DNA of 64,000 nucleotides from SAR324 cluster bacterium (GTDB lineage: Bacteria; SAR324; XYD2-FULL-50-16; HCM1). The stretch is taken from contig PUHO01000006.1 of the NCBI GenBank assembly GCA_002995645.1, forward strand, positions 77,047 through 141,046, written 5' to 3'. Each line of letters begins with the position of its first letter. Position 1 is the first letter of the stretch. The notes beneath the pieces are model-generated. The model ran no database searches. It saw only the letters and a list, made by a program, of their open reading frames with translations, and had not been told where the DNA came from. Below, piece after piece: positions 27,790-35,808 of the stretch. Position numbers and translations under genes: made by a program.

Positions 27790-30203
27790 GCAAACCGGCT
27801 TCTTGTACTCCCTCCGCAAGCATTTCTCTAGTCGCTTATCTTGCAAGTTATATTACCCTCTCGCAAACACTGCTTAAAACAATAATAAAGGCGTGCCCTT
27901 CCTTCGTTTAGAGTTATAACCCACTCTCATACGAACACTACTTTAAGCAAGGAAGAGAACCACAATGCAAGCCGTCTTCTTTTACGCCCTCCGCAAGCTC
28001 TTCTCTACTCGCTTATCTTGTAAGTTATATTACTCTCTCGCAAACACTGCTTTAATCCCTAATGCTATCACTATATAAACTTACTCTATAACCTCGCCTA
28101 TAAGAGATTGCAGGTTAGTACTATTTTACTTCTTTGTTTTGATGTGGAAGAGGGGAAGCTTTATTTATATCATCACTATATAAAGCTATGCTGGAAGTTT
28201 AGTTGCCTAGTTTCAGGCTTTGCAAAAGAAAGATCATTCATAATGCAAGCCGGCTTCTTTTATAAGCCCCCTGCAATCTCTTTTCTACTCGCTTATCTTG
28301 CAAGTTATATTACTTTCTCGCAAATGCTTTTTCAATCAAGACGTTCACGCTTGCCAGCTTTACTTGCGTCCAATCTCCACACAAGCACTGCTTTAATCTC
28401 TATCGCTAGCACTATATAAACTTACTCTATAACCCTGCCTATAAGAGATTGAAGGTTAGTACTATTTTACTTCTTGCTTTTGATGTGGAAGAGAGGAAGC
28501 TTTATTTATATCATCACTATATAAAGCTATGATTGCCTAGTTTCAGGCGTTGCAAGAGGAAGATAACCGCAAGCCGGCTTCTTTTACGCCCTCCGCAAAC
28601 TCGTCTCTACTCGCTTATCTTGCAAGTTATATTACTCCCTCGCAAATGCTTCTCTAGTCGCTTATCTTGTCAGTTATATTACTCTCTCGCAAATGCTTTT
28701 TCAGTCAAGGCGTTCACGTTTGCCAGCTTTACTTGCGTCCAATCTCCACACAAGCACTATATAAACTTACTCTATAATCTCGCCTATAAGAGATTGCAGG
28801 TTAGTACTATTTTACTTCTTTGTTTTGATATGGAAGAGGGGAAGCTTTATTTATATCATCACTCTATAAAGCTATGATTGCATATTTTCAGGCGTTGCAA
28901 AAGGAAGAGAACCGCAATGCAAGCCGGCTTTTTTACGCCCCCTGCAATCTCTTTTCTACTCGCTTATCTTGCAAGTTATATTACTCTCTCGCAAGCTCTT
29001 TTCTAGCCGCTTATCTTGTAAGTTATATTACTCTCTCGCAAGCTCTTTTCTACTCGCTTATCTTGTAAATTATATTACTCTATCGCAAATGCTTTTTCAG
29101 TCAAGGCGTTCACGTTTGCCAGCTTTACTTGCGTCTAATCTCCCACACTCAAGCACTGCTTTAATCCCTAATGCTATCACTATATAAACTTACTCTATAA
29201 CCTCGCCTATAATAGATTGAAGGTTAGTACTATTTTACTTCTTTGTTTTGATATGGAAGAAGGGAAGCTTTATTTATATCATCACTATATAAAGCTATGC
29301 TAGAAGTTTGCTTGCCTAGTTTCAGGCTTTGCAAAAGGAAGAGAACCGCAATGCAAGCCGGCTTCTTTTATAAGCCCCCCCGCAAACTCTTCTCTAATCG
29401 CTTATCTTGCAAGTTATATTACTCTCTCGCAAGCACTGCTTTAATCTCTAGCACTATATAAACTTACTCTATAACCCCGCCTATAAGAAATTGAAGGTTA
29501 GTACTATTTTACTTCTTGCTTTTGATGTGGAAGAGGGGAAGCTTTATTTATATCATCATAAAGCTATGCTGGTAGTTTGCTTGCCTAGTTTCAAGCGTTG
29601 CAAAAGGAAGAGCATTCATAATGCAAGCCGGCTTTTTTACGCCCTCCGCAAGCACTTCTCTACTCGCTTATCTTGCAAGCTATATTACTCTCTCGCAAAC
29701 TCTTCTCTAGTCGCTTATCTTGTAAGTTATATTACTCTCTCGCAAGCACTGCTTTAATCCCTAATGCTAGCACTATATAAACTTACTCTATAACCCCGCC
29801 TATAATAGATTGCAGGTTAGTACTATTTTACTTCTTTGTTTTGATGTGGAAAAGGGGAAGCTTCATTTATATCATCACTATATAAAGCTATGCTGGTAGT
29901 TTGGTTGCCTAGTTTCAGGCTTTGCAAAAGAGAGAGCATCGCAAGCCGGCTTCTTTTACGCCCTCCGCAAGCTCTTCTCTAGTCGCTTATCTTGCAAGTT
30001 ATATTACTTTCTCGCAAGCACTGCTTTAATCTCTAGCGCTATCAGTATATAAACTTACTCTATAACCTCGTCTATAAGAGATTGCAGGTTAGTACTATTT
30101 TACTTCTTGGTTTTGATATGGAAGAGGGGAAGCTTTATTTATATCATCACTATATAAAGCTATGCTAGGAATTTGGTTGCCTAGTTTCAGGCGTTGCAAA
30201 AAA
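27790..30203. repeat. Composite modular repeat array, apparently non-coding
   Basis: About 2.4 kb without a credible gene. Block A, built on GCAAGCCGGCTTCTTTTA, occurs eight times (near 27790, 27967, 28244, 28569, 28919, 29353, 29622, 29941). Block B is a 47-bp unit present one to three times after each A. An optional block C (near 28334, 28697, 29097) follows. Block D contains GAAGCTTTATTTATATCATC (28155, 28496, 28841, 29264, 29538, 29857, 30129). Unit lengths are 341, 345, 423, 274, 319 and 272 bp, largely explained by 272 plus extra 47-bp B units and the optional C. Reading frames are short and broken on both strands. The first unit is the most decayed. The array lies between the porin terminator and tRNA-Glu. 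Confidence 0.92.
28961..29101. repeat. 47-bp direct repeats, longest run (three copies)
   Basis: The unit beginning CGCTTATCTTG and running through AAGTTATATTACTCTCTCGCAA starts at 28961, 29008 and 29055, an exact 47-bp spacing. The same unit occurs as pairs at 28612/28659 and 29665/29712, and singly at 27833, 28010, 28290, 29399 and 29984, twelve in all. Copies are contiguous with no unique spacers, so this is not a CRISPR array. The period is not a multiple of three. Confidence 0.92.
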
Positions 30204-30302
30204 ATCTTTACTTCTTTGAAGAAACAAAGCTTATAACATAGTAAAATACTACGTAGTAATTGCAAAATAATAAAATGTACGTGGAATGAGCAAGAAAAAT
30301 TG

Positions 30303-30375
30303 CATCCCCAAGGGGATTCGAACCCCTGCCGTCGCCGTGAAAGGGCGATGTCCTAGGCCTCTAGACGATGGGGAC
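30303..30375 (-). tRNA. tRNA-Glu (anticodon TTC)
   Basis: A 73-nt cloverleaf on the minus strand: acceptor GTCCCCA pairing with TGGGGAT, anticodon loop CTTTCAC giving TTC, and T-arm GTTCGAATC. The 3' CCA is not encoded: the gene is followed by CAA. It is 19 bp downstream of tRNA-Lys and is probably processed from the same precursor. The composite repeat array begins about 100 bp beyond its 3' end. Confidence 0.95.
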
Positions 30376-30394
30376 ACTATAGCAAGCAGTATAT

Positions 30395-30470
30395 TGGTGA
30401 GCCGAGCGGGGATCGAACCCACGACAACCTGATTAAAAGTCAGATGCTCTACCAACTGAGCTACCGGCCC
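30395..30470 (-). tRNA. tRNA-Lys (anticodon TTT)
   Basis: A 76-nt cloverleaf on the minus strand with encoded CCA: acceptor GGGCCGG pairing with TCGGCTC (with G·U pairs), D-arm TAGCTCAGTTGGTAGAGC, anticodon loop CTTTTAA giving TTT, and T-arm GGTTCGATCCC. It lies 63 bp downstream of fbaA on the same strand. Confidence 0.95.
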
Positions 30471-30533
30471 CAACCAATATTTTTTAATTATATACAGATA
30501 CTTTCTAAATGTCAACTACTTTTTTATCTTTTT

Positions 30534-31562
30534 TTAAACGCCTAATGTTTGCCCTACAGAACGTAAGTCTTTAGCTGCTTCCATAACGCGTTTAGCCATG
30601 CCCTCTTCCGCTTTCTTACTGTAATTACGCGGATCATACACTTTCTTATTTCCTACTTCGCCTTCTATTTTTAACACCCCGTCATAGTTCTTAAACATAT
30701 GCTCAACAATCGGTCTAGTATAAGCATATTGCGTATCTGTATCTACGTTCATCTTAATCACGCCATAATCTAGCGTTTCTTGAATATCCTCTAAACTCGA
30801 TCCAGAACCGCCGTGAAATACTAAATCCATACGTGCTTGCTCACCATATTTTGCCGCAACAGCATCTTGCCCTTCTTTAAGAATTTTAGGGCGTAGTTGC
30901 ACGTTCCCCGGTTTATATACGCCATGAACGTTGCCAAAAGTAGCGGCTAACATAAAACGACTACCTACTTGAGATAATTTATCATATACGTATAACATAT
31001 CGTCTGTTGTAGTATACAATTTATCGGCTGGTAAATGCTCATTAGAAACGCCGTCTTCTTCTCCACCAACAACGCCGGCTTCCACTTCTAAAATAATATC
31101 ATTTGCCGCGCATCTACCTAGCAATGCAACAGCTATATCCATATTCTTTGTTAAAGTGATTGTGCTGCCGTCAAACATATGAGAATTAAACAAATTAGGT
31201 TGCCCTTGCGCTCTTCTTTTTCTTGTTTCTTCTATTAAAACTTCAACAAAAACAGGAAGTTTCGTTTCAACGCAATGATCCGTATGTAATGCCACATTAA
31301 TATTATATTTATCGGCAACTAGATGAACGTGTTGCGCTAAAGAAACAGCGCCAAGTGCCATATCTTTTACTAACGAGCCTGATGCAAATTCGCCGCCGCC
31401 AGTTGAAACTTGTATAATGCCGTCGCTTTTTGCTTCAGCTAAACCTTGCAAGACTGCATTAATCGTACTTGTTGACGTTATATTAAAGGCAGGCAATGCA
31501 AATTTATTCTTTTTTGCCGTATCTAGCATTTTGCAATATTTTTGATAATCTACAACAGGCAT
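30534..31562 (-). CDS. fbaA: Class II fructose-bisphosphate aldolase
   Basis: 342 residues, of the long class IIA type. It splits fructose-1,6-bisphosphate in glycolysis or forms it in gluconeogenesis. Zinc and catalytic residues are in LHTDHC, EVEAGVVGGEEDGVS and FHGGSGSS; the AFNITSTSTINA block is near the N-terminus. A strong Shine-Dalgarno (AAGGAG) lies 6 bases before the ATG. It is followed by the two tRNA genes with no obvious terminator between. Confidence 0.94.
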   Translation of the reverse strand: MPVVDYQKYCKMLDTAKKNKFALPAFNITSTSTINAVLQGLAEAKSDGIIQVSTGGGEFASGSLVKDMALGAVSLAQHVHLVADKYNINVALHTDHCVETKLPVFVEVLIEETRKRRAQGQPNLFNSHMFDGSTITLTKNMDIAVALLGRCAANDIILEVEAGVVGGEEDGVSNEHLPADKLYTTTDDMLYVYDKLSQVGSRFMLAATFGNVHGVYKPGNVQLRPKILKEGQDAVAAKYGEQARMDLVFHGGSGSSLEDIQETLDYGVIKMNVDTDTQYAYTRPIVEHMFKNYDGVLKIEGEVGNKKVYDPRNYSKKAEEGMAKRVMEAAKDLRSVGQTLGV

Positions 31563-31710
31563 AGTATCTCCTTAAGTAAGTTAATAATTATTCAAATCGA
31601 TTAAGTATATCATAATATAAAAAAGGTGTCACTTTATTTTATATATTTCTCTATTACACTGTAAAACCGCCCTCCCTATTTTTTAACGGTTTTATATGTA
31701 AATCTTAAGT

Positions 31711-34587
31711 TTATTGCGCAGGCGAAGGTTGTTTCCCTAAATAATCTTTAAATTGCATATTATTTACTAAAATATCTTTTGTTTTACGTACCAAGGGAAG
31801 CCACATTGCGTCTTTTCCGTCCGGTCTTTTTAATAAAGCATTTAATAACGTTAGCGCTTGTTTATTTTGTCCGTATTCCATTAATATTTCTGCTTTATGG
31901 TATTTAGCCCAGGGAACTTCTTTTGCCTTTGGATAATAAGCAATCGCTTTATCATACGCCTCTAAAGCTTCATGTAAAGATTTTTCTTGGAACAGTAATT
32001 CCCCAATAGCATAGAAAGATTCTACAATATAAGGCAAAATATGTTCTGATTGTAATGGATGTTCATAATTTGACGTTGCTTGTTGGTAAGCGTAAATTGC
32101 ATTACGATACTTCCCAATACTTTCATAGACTTTAGCTAAAGAATACCATGTTTTTGCCACTATTTCTCTATCTAGTAAATTACTTGTGTTTTCATAATCT
32201 TTGATAGTTTGGCGATATATATTAATCGTTTTTTCAACTCTATCTGGCAATTGCGTTTGCAAGTTAACGTCACCGTACAGTTTTTTAACAATAGGCGTAT
32301 GCACTGAAATAGGATATTTTTCTATAAAAGAACCGTAAATTTTTTGCGCTTCCGCATAATTACCAATAGCTTGTTGCGCTCTTCCTTTATTAACTAAAGC
32401 AACTTCGCGTAAAGGGGAATCTTTTTGTTCAAGAACTTGATCTAAATAGGTAATAGCTTGTTTATATAATTTTAGTTGATAATACGAATCAGCGACTTCA
32501 AATAGAGGCGCTTCTTTTGAAACGTCCTTTTTTTGAGTCGATGCATAACTAGATACTAAATTATCTTGGCAAGCATTAGATGCGGTATGGACATAATACC
32601 CATTATTATACTTTTCAAACACACCTAGCAATTCCATATATTGTCTTGTTTTATATAAAGACATTAAATATTCTGTTAATAAACTTTCTTGCTTATCTCG
32701 TAAAACAGGATATTTTACATATATATTTGTTGGGTAATCATGGCAAAATTGTTCCATTGCTTTAAGTGCAAGTCGGTAGTAATGAAACATACCTAACAAT
32801 AAAGCTTTATGTAGTTTTGCCTTTTCAACAAAAGAAGACAAAGGATAATTTTTTATAATATAATCATAGATAGCCAACGATTTTTTGAAGGCCTCTTGCG
32901 TTGGTGAAATAGCTACTAAATTAGCAATATTCATTTTAGCAAGTATATAAAAATCAAGGTCTTCTTTTCTTGTAGCTCTTTGGTAGGCAATAATAGCATC
33001 TTTATAACGATGTTGTTTTCTTAACATATCGCCAATACGAATCGAGACAAGGTTGCTAAATTTTTCATCAGGAAACAGCGAGTCGAGCTCTTCATATAGT
33101 TCCCTTGCAATACCGTAATTCTCTGTTTGATAATAGGTTTCTGCAATATGAAATAAAAGAACGGCGTCTGATTTTCTAAATTCAGGATCTAACTTTCTTG
33201 CTATAGTAAAACTAAGTTTAGCTTGTTCATAATGCTTTTGTTGGAACTGTACTTCTCCTAGTTTATAATAAGCAAACGGGACTTGCGGCGAATTACTCAC
33301 TTGCTGAATAAACTGGGCAAATGCTTCTTCTGCTTTGGCATAGCGTTTTAACTCTAGTTGAATAATCCCTGTTTCAAAAATAGCTTGTTGCGTAAACGGC
33401 GAAGACTCGTAATATTGTCGTAACGTATCAAAATAGGACAACGCCACTGCATACGATTTAATATCAAAATTAATTTTACCCATATTATAATAGGCTCTTG
33501 GCATATCTTCAAAGCCTTTATCTGCTGTTAAAGCGCTTGCAATAGCGGCATTATATTCAGAAACAATAAAATCAGCATTAGCTTGGCTTTTGTTTGCTTT
33601 TTCTATTTCATAAAAGGAATCGGCAGCTCTAAAGTTAGCGCGCAACCCTAGTGGAGTATAAGGCGTGTAATTAGATATATTGCGAAAAGCAATTGCCGCT
33701 TCTTTGAATTTTCCATTTCTATATAATTCTTCTGCTGTTTGGAATTTATTTATAACAAACAAATTTGGTTTTGCTAGTTTATTTTGACTTGCTTGCGCTT
33801 GCTGCCTTTTTTCTAGCTCAGCATCTTCCATTGCAACTGTTTTCTTTGTATTTGAACTTAACGTAATATATAATTGATAGGTTTTATTACTTTTTCTATG
33901 TTTAACATTAAGCGTATATATTTCAGGGGCAAACGATATGGATAAATATTCTTTTTCTTTTTTCACGGTGAACTTAGACACAATAAGACTTTCCCCGTTA
34001 GATTCAACAAATCCTTTTCCAATAGCTCCATTGAGTATATGAAAACGAATAATACTTCCTTTTCTAGATTTATCGCGAATAAAATTATATTGGAAAGGCT
34101 TATCAAAACTAAAGACAAACAATTCTTCTTTAGACTTAATTTCCCTTGTCATTTCAAGCAAACTAACGCCAGTAAAAGCATTTTTGCCATTAGTGGGAAG
34201 AAGAAAACGAAACTCTACGTTCGTGGAATCTTTGCGCTGTGGGATTACTTCAAAACGAATATCCGGTGCTTGCAGCCTAATTTGTAGCCACATTTCGGAC
34301 TCCCCTATTTTGAGCCACTTAACACCGCGTATAGCAGTAGATGCTATATTTTGCTTCATACGAAAACTAGCGGCAGCACTCGTTTTAAGAAATTTAACAG
34401 TAATTACCTGTTCTTCCTTATGACGAACGATTTCAAATAAAGGTTGTTTAGAGAAATGTAAAATAAGCTGCGTTTGCTCAGGCGTGTTTAGCTCTTGCTG
34501 CATATTAATAATATGCGCATCTAAAGCAAAAACAGAAGAGGCATAGCACAAAGAAATAGCTAAAAGCGCAATTAGTTTTGTATACAT
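31711..34587 (-). CDS. Large periplasmic TPR protein
   Basis: 958 residues. A signal peptide ends near VFALD. Residues ~25-250 form a beta-rich N-terminal region that resembles an AMIN-type domain. From ~280 to ~920 there are many tetratricopeptide repeats of the YbgF/BamD style (for example the AYYNMG, AYYKLGEVQF and KTWYSLAKVYESIGKYRNAI segments). Such proteins act as scaffolds for envelope complexes. It is the last gene of a minus-strand run with gatA, pheS, pheT, a membrane protein and bactofilin, separated from bactofilin by 103 bp. The partner is unknown. Confidence 0.78.
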   Translation of the reverse strand: MYTKLIALLAISLCYASSVFALDAHIINMQQELNTPEQTQLILHFSKQPLFEIVRHKEEQVITVKFLKTSAAASFRMKQNIASTAIRGVKWLKIGESEMWLQIRLQAPDIRFEVIPQRKDSTNVEFRFLLPTNGKNAFTGVSLLEMTREIKSKEELFVFSFDKPFQYNFIRDKSRKGSIIRFHILNGAIGKGFVESNGESLIVSKFTVKKEKEYLSISFAPEIYTLNVKHRKSNKTYQLYITLSSNTKKTVAMEDAELEKRQQAQASQNKLAKPNLFVINKFQTAEELYRNGKFKEAAIAFRNISNYTPYTPLGLRANFRAADSFYEIEKANKSQANADFIVSEYNAAIASALTADKGFEDMPRAYYNMGKINFDIKSYAVALSYFDTLRQYYESSPFTQQAIFETGIIQLELKRYAKAEEAFAQFIQQVSNSPQVPFAYYKLGEVQFQQKHYEQAKLSFTIARKLDPEFRKSDAVLLFHIAETYYQTENYGIARELYEELDSLFPDEKFSNLVSIRIGDMLRKQHRYKDAIIAYQRATRKEDLDFYILAKMNIANLVAISPTQEAFKKSLAIYDYIIKNYPLSSFVEKAKLHKALLLGMFHYYRLALKAMEQFCHDYPTNIYVKYPVLRDKQESLLTEYLMSLYKTRQYMELLGVFEKYNNGYYVHTASNACQDNLVSSYASTQKKDVSKEAPLFEVADSYYQLKLYKQAITYLDQVLEQKDSPLREVALVNKGRAQQAIGNYAEAQKIYGSFIEKYPISVHTPIVKKLYGDVNLQTQLPDRVEKTINIYRQTIKDYENTSNLLDREIVAKTWYSLAKVYESIGKYRNAIYAYQQATSNYEHPLQSEHILPYIVESFYAIGELLFQEKSLHEALEAYDKAIAYYPKAKEVPWAKYHKAEILMEYGQNKQALTLLNALLKRPDGKDAMWLPLVRKTKDILVNNMQFKDYLGKQPSPAQ

Positions 34588-34690
34588 AACAGTAAAATAA
34601 AAACCTTTTTAAATATACTAAAGTCTATGTTTTATAAAGCAAAAGTCACGCCCTTTTTAACAAACAAGACAAATAAACTATATTATTTTA

Positions 34691-35110
34691 TTATAAAGAA
34701 AAGTTTTTATATTCTTGATAGGAATAGCTAAACGGAACAGAACGAAATTGTTCTTTTTTGTGAGGCGTCCAATCTTTTAGGGAAATACATTCACCTTGGA
34801 ATTTCCCATCTGATTCGACAATAAAATTACTTGTGTAAACAATACCTTTGAGGCTAGCCGCAGGCTGGATATGTAAACACTCAATAGCTTTAATGCTACC
34901 TTCCATTTGCCCGGCAATAATAACGTGATTTGCTAAGATTTCAGCTTCCACAACGGCATCACTGCCTATCATTACAATATCCTTATCCCCGCCGCCTTGA
35001 ATAGTACCTTGAAAGTACCCGTCAATACGAAAAATACCAGTAAAGTTAATCGTACCTGCAAAGCTACTATCTTTCCCCAAAATACCGTTTAAATTAGACC
35101 GGGATATCAT
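34691..35110 (-). CDS. Bactofilin cytoskeletal protein
   Basis: 139 residues. The single bactofilin beta-helix (DUF583) domain covers most of the protein, with the repeated hydrophobic-turn pattern around FTGIFRIDGYFQGTIQGG, HVIIAGQMEGSI and LKGIVYTSNFIVESDGKFQGE. Bactofilins polymerise under the inner membrane and position cell-wall enzymes. It starts 1 bp after the stop of the membrane protein upstream, so the two are translationally coupled. Confidence 0.9.
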   Translation of the reverse strand: MISRSNLNGILGKDSSFAGTINFTGIFRIDGYFQGTIQGGGDKDIVMIGSDAVVEAEILANHVIIAGQMEGSIKAIECLHIQPAASLKGIVYTSNFIVESDGKFQGECISLKDWTPHKKEQFRSVPFSYSYQEYKNFSL

Positions 35111-35111
35111 A

Positions 35112-35786
35112 TTAAATCTGCACCGCTTCTTTAAGTGGAATACGTCGTTTTAAAACGACACTTCCTTTATAAGTATAAGCAAATATCATAGCTTCTTCAT
35201 AAGCATCAAGGTCATTAGGGACTTCAAACTTAGCTTGGAAGTTTTTAGATACGTTTTTAGCAAGCCAGTAATTTTTACCATGTTTATAATTGGTAGGATA
35301 GCCGTTAGAAGAAACGGAAAAATTCTCTTTACTAAAGTATTCCGGTTTGCCGCCTGTTCGTTTTACTAACATAACAAAAAGATAGCCACCAACAGCATGG
35401 CGAACACTAGAAGTGTTTTTTATACCAAAATTAATTTTAACTTGATTTTTATCATGAGAAACAGATAAATGCTCTAATGCAAGAGCTAATTTGTTTTCTT
35501 CTTCTACATTGATTATTTTAGGCGCTTTCCAAAAAAACGACTCTGTTTTTAATGATTGTTTTGCTTCTATAACATTTTCTGTTTTCGTGTGTTTAGTAAG
35601 CAACTGATGTTTTAACGCAGTAATATTATTTTTTTGTATAAAAAAAGAAATACAAAAAAAGCCTAATGCTAAAATAAGAATAAACCCAAAGAAAGCAATA
35701 GTATAAATTATACTAGGTTTAAGAGAAAAAGACAAAGAATGAGTCTTGCCTCCGGTGATAACAACATGATAATTGGAATTTTGCAT
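35112..35786 (-). CDS. Single-pass membrane protein coupled to bactofilin
   Basis: 224 residues. A short cytoplasmic N-terminus (NYHVVITGGKTHSLSFSLKP) leads to one transmembrane helix (~28-50), a variable linker, and a beta-rich periplasmic domain from about residue 95 (NKLALALEHLSVSH to the end). No catalytic motif is visible. Many bacteria encode an M23 peptidase directly beside bactofilin. Here that place is taken by this protein, while an M23 enzyme with a similar N-terminal anchor lies elsewhere (9205-10065). It may be the membrane partner of bactofilin. Confidence 0.7.
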   Translation of the reverse strand: MQNSNYHVVITGGKTHSLSFSLKPSIIYTIAFFGFILILALGFFCISFFIQKNNITALKHQLLTKHTKTENVIEAKQSLKTESFFWKAPKIINVEEENKLALALEHLSVSHDKNQVKINFGIKNTSSVRHAVGGYLFVMLVKRTGGKPEYFSKENFSVSSNGYPTNYKHGKNYWLAKNVSKNFQAKFEVPNDLDAYEEAMIFAYTYKGSVVLKRRIPLKEAVQI

Positions 35787-35808
35787 GTCCTAAAATAAAT
35801 TAATAAAA

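Noticed and set aside
28108..29757. Several 60-114 residue frames in the composite array
   Set aside because: They restart and break with the repeat units, whose periods are not multiples of three, and have no ribosome binding sites or conserved starts.
28612..29758. 47-bp direct repeats as a CRISPR array
   Set aside because: The copies are contiguous or embedded in larger repeats, no unique spacers separate them, and no cas genes are nearby.
26010..30303. Prophage or integrative element next to the tRNA genes
   Set aside because: No integrase, phage or transfer genes and no duplicated tRNA end were seen; the region is repeats and one porin.
30249..30515. An 88-residue frame reading GPVAQLVEHLTFNQVVVGSIPA on the minus strand
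   Set aside because: It runs straight through tRNA-Lys and tRNA-Glu; this peptide is a well-known spurious translation of tRNA genes.
31660..31710. Possible terminator after the TPR gene (AAAACCG ... CGGTTTT)
   Set aside because: The loop is long (about 17 bases) and no T run follows on the coding side.
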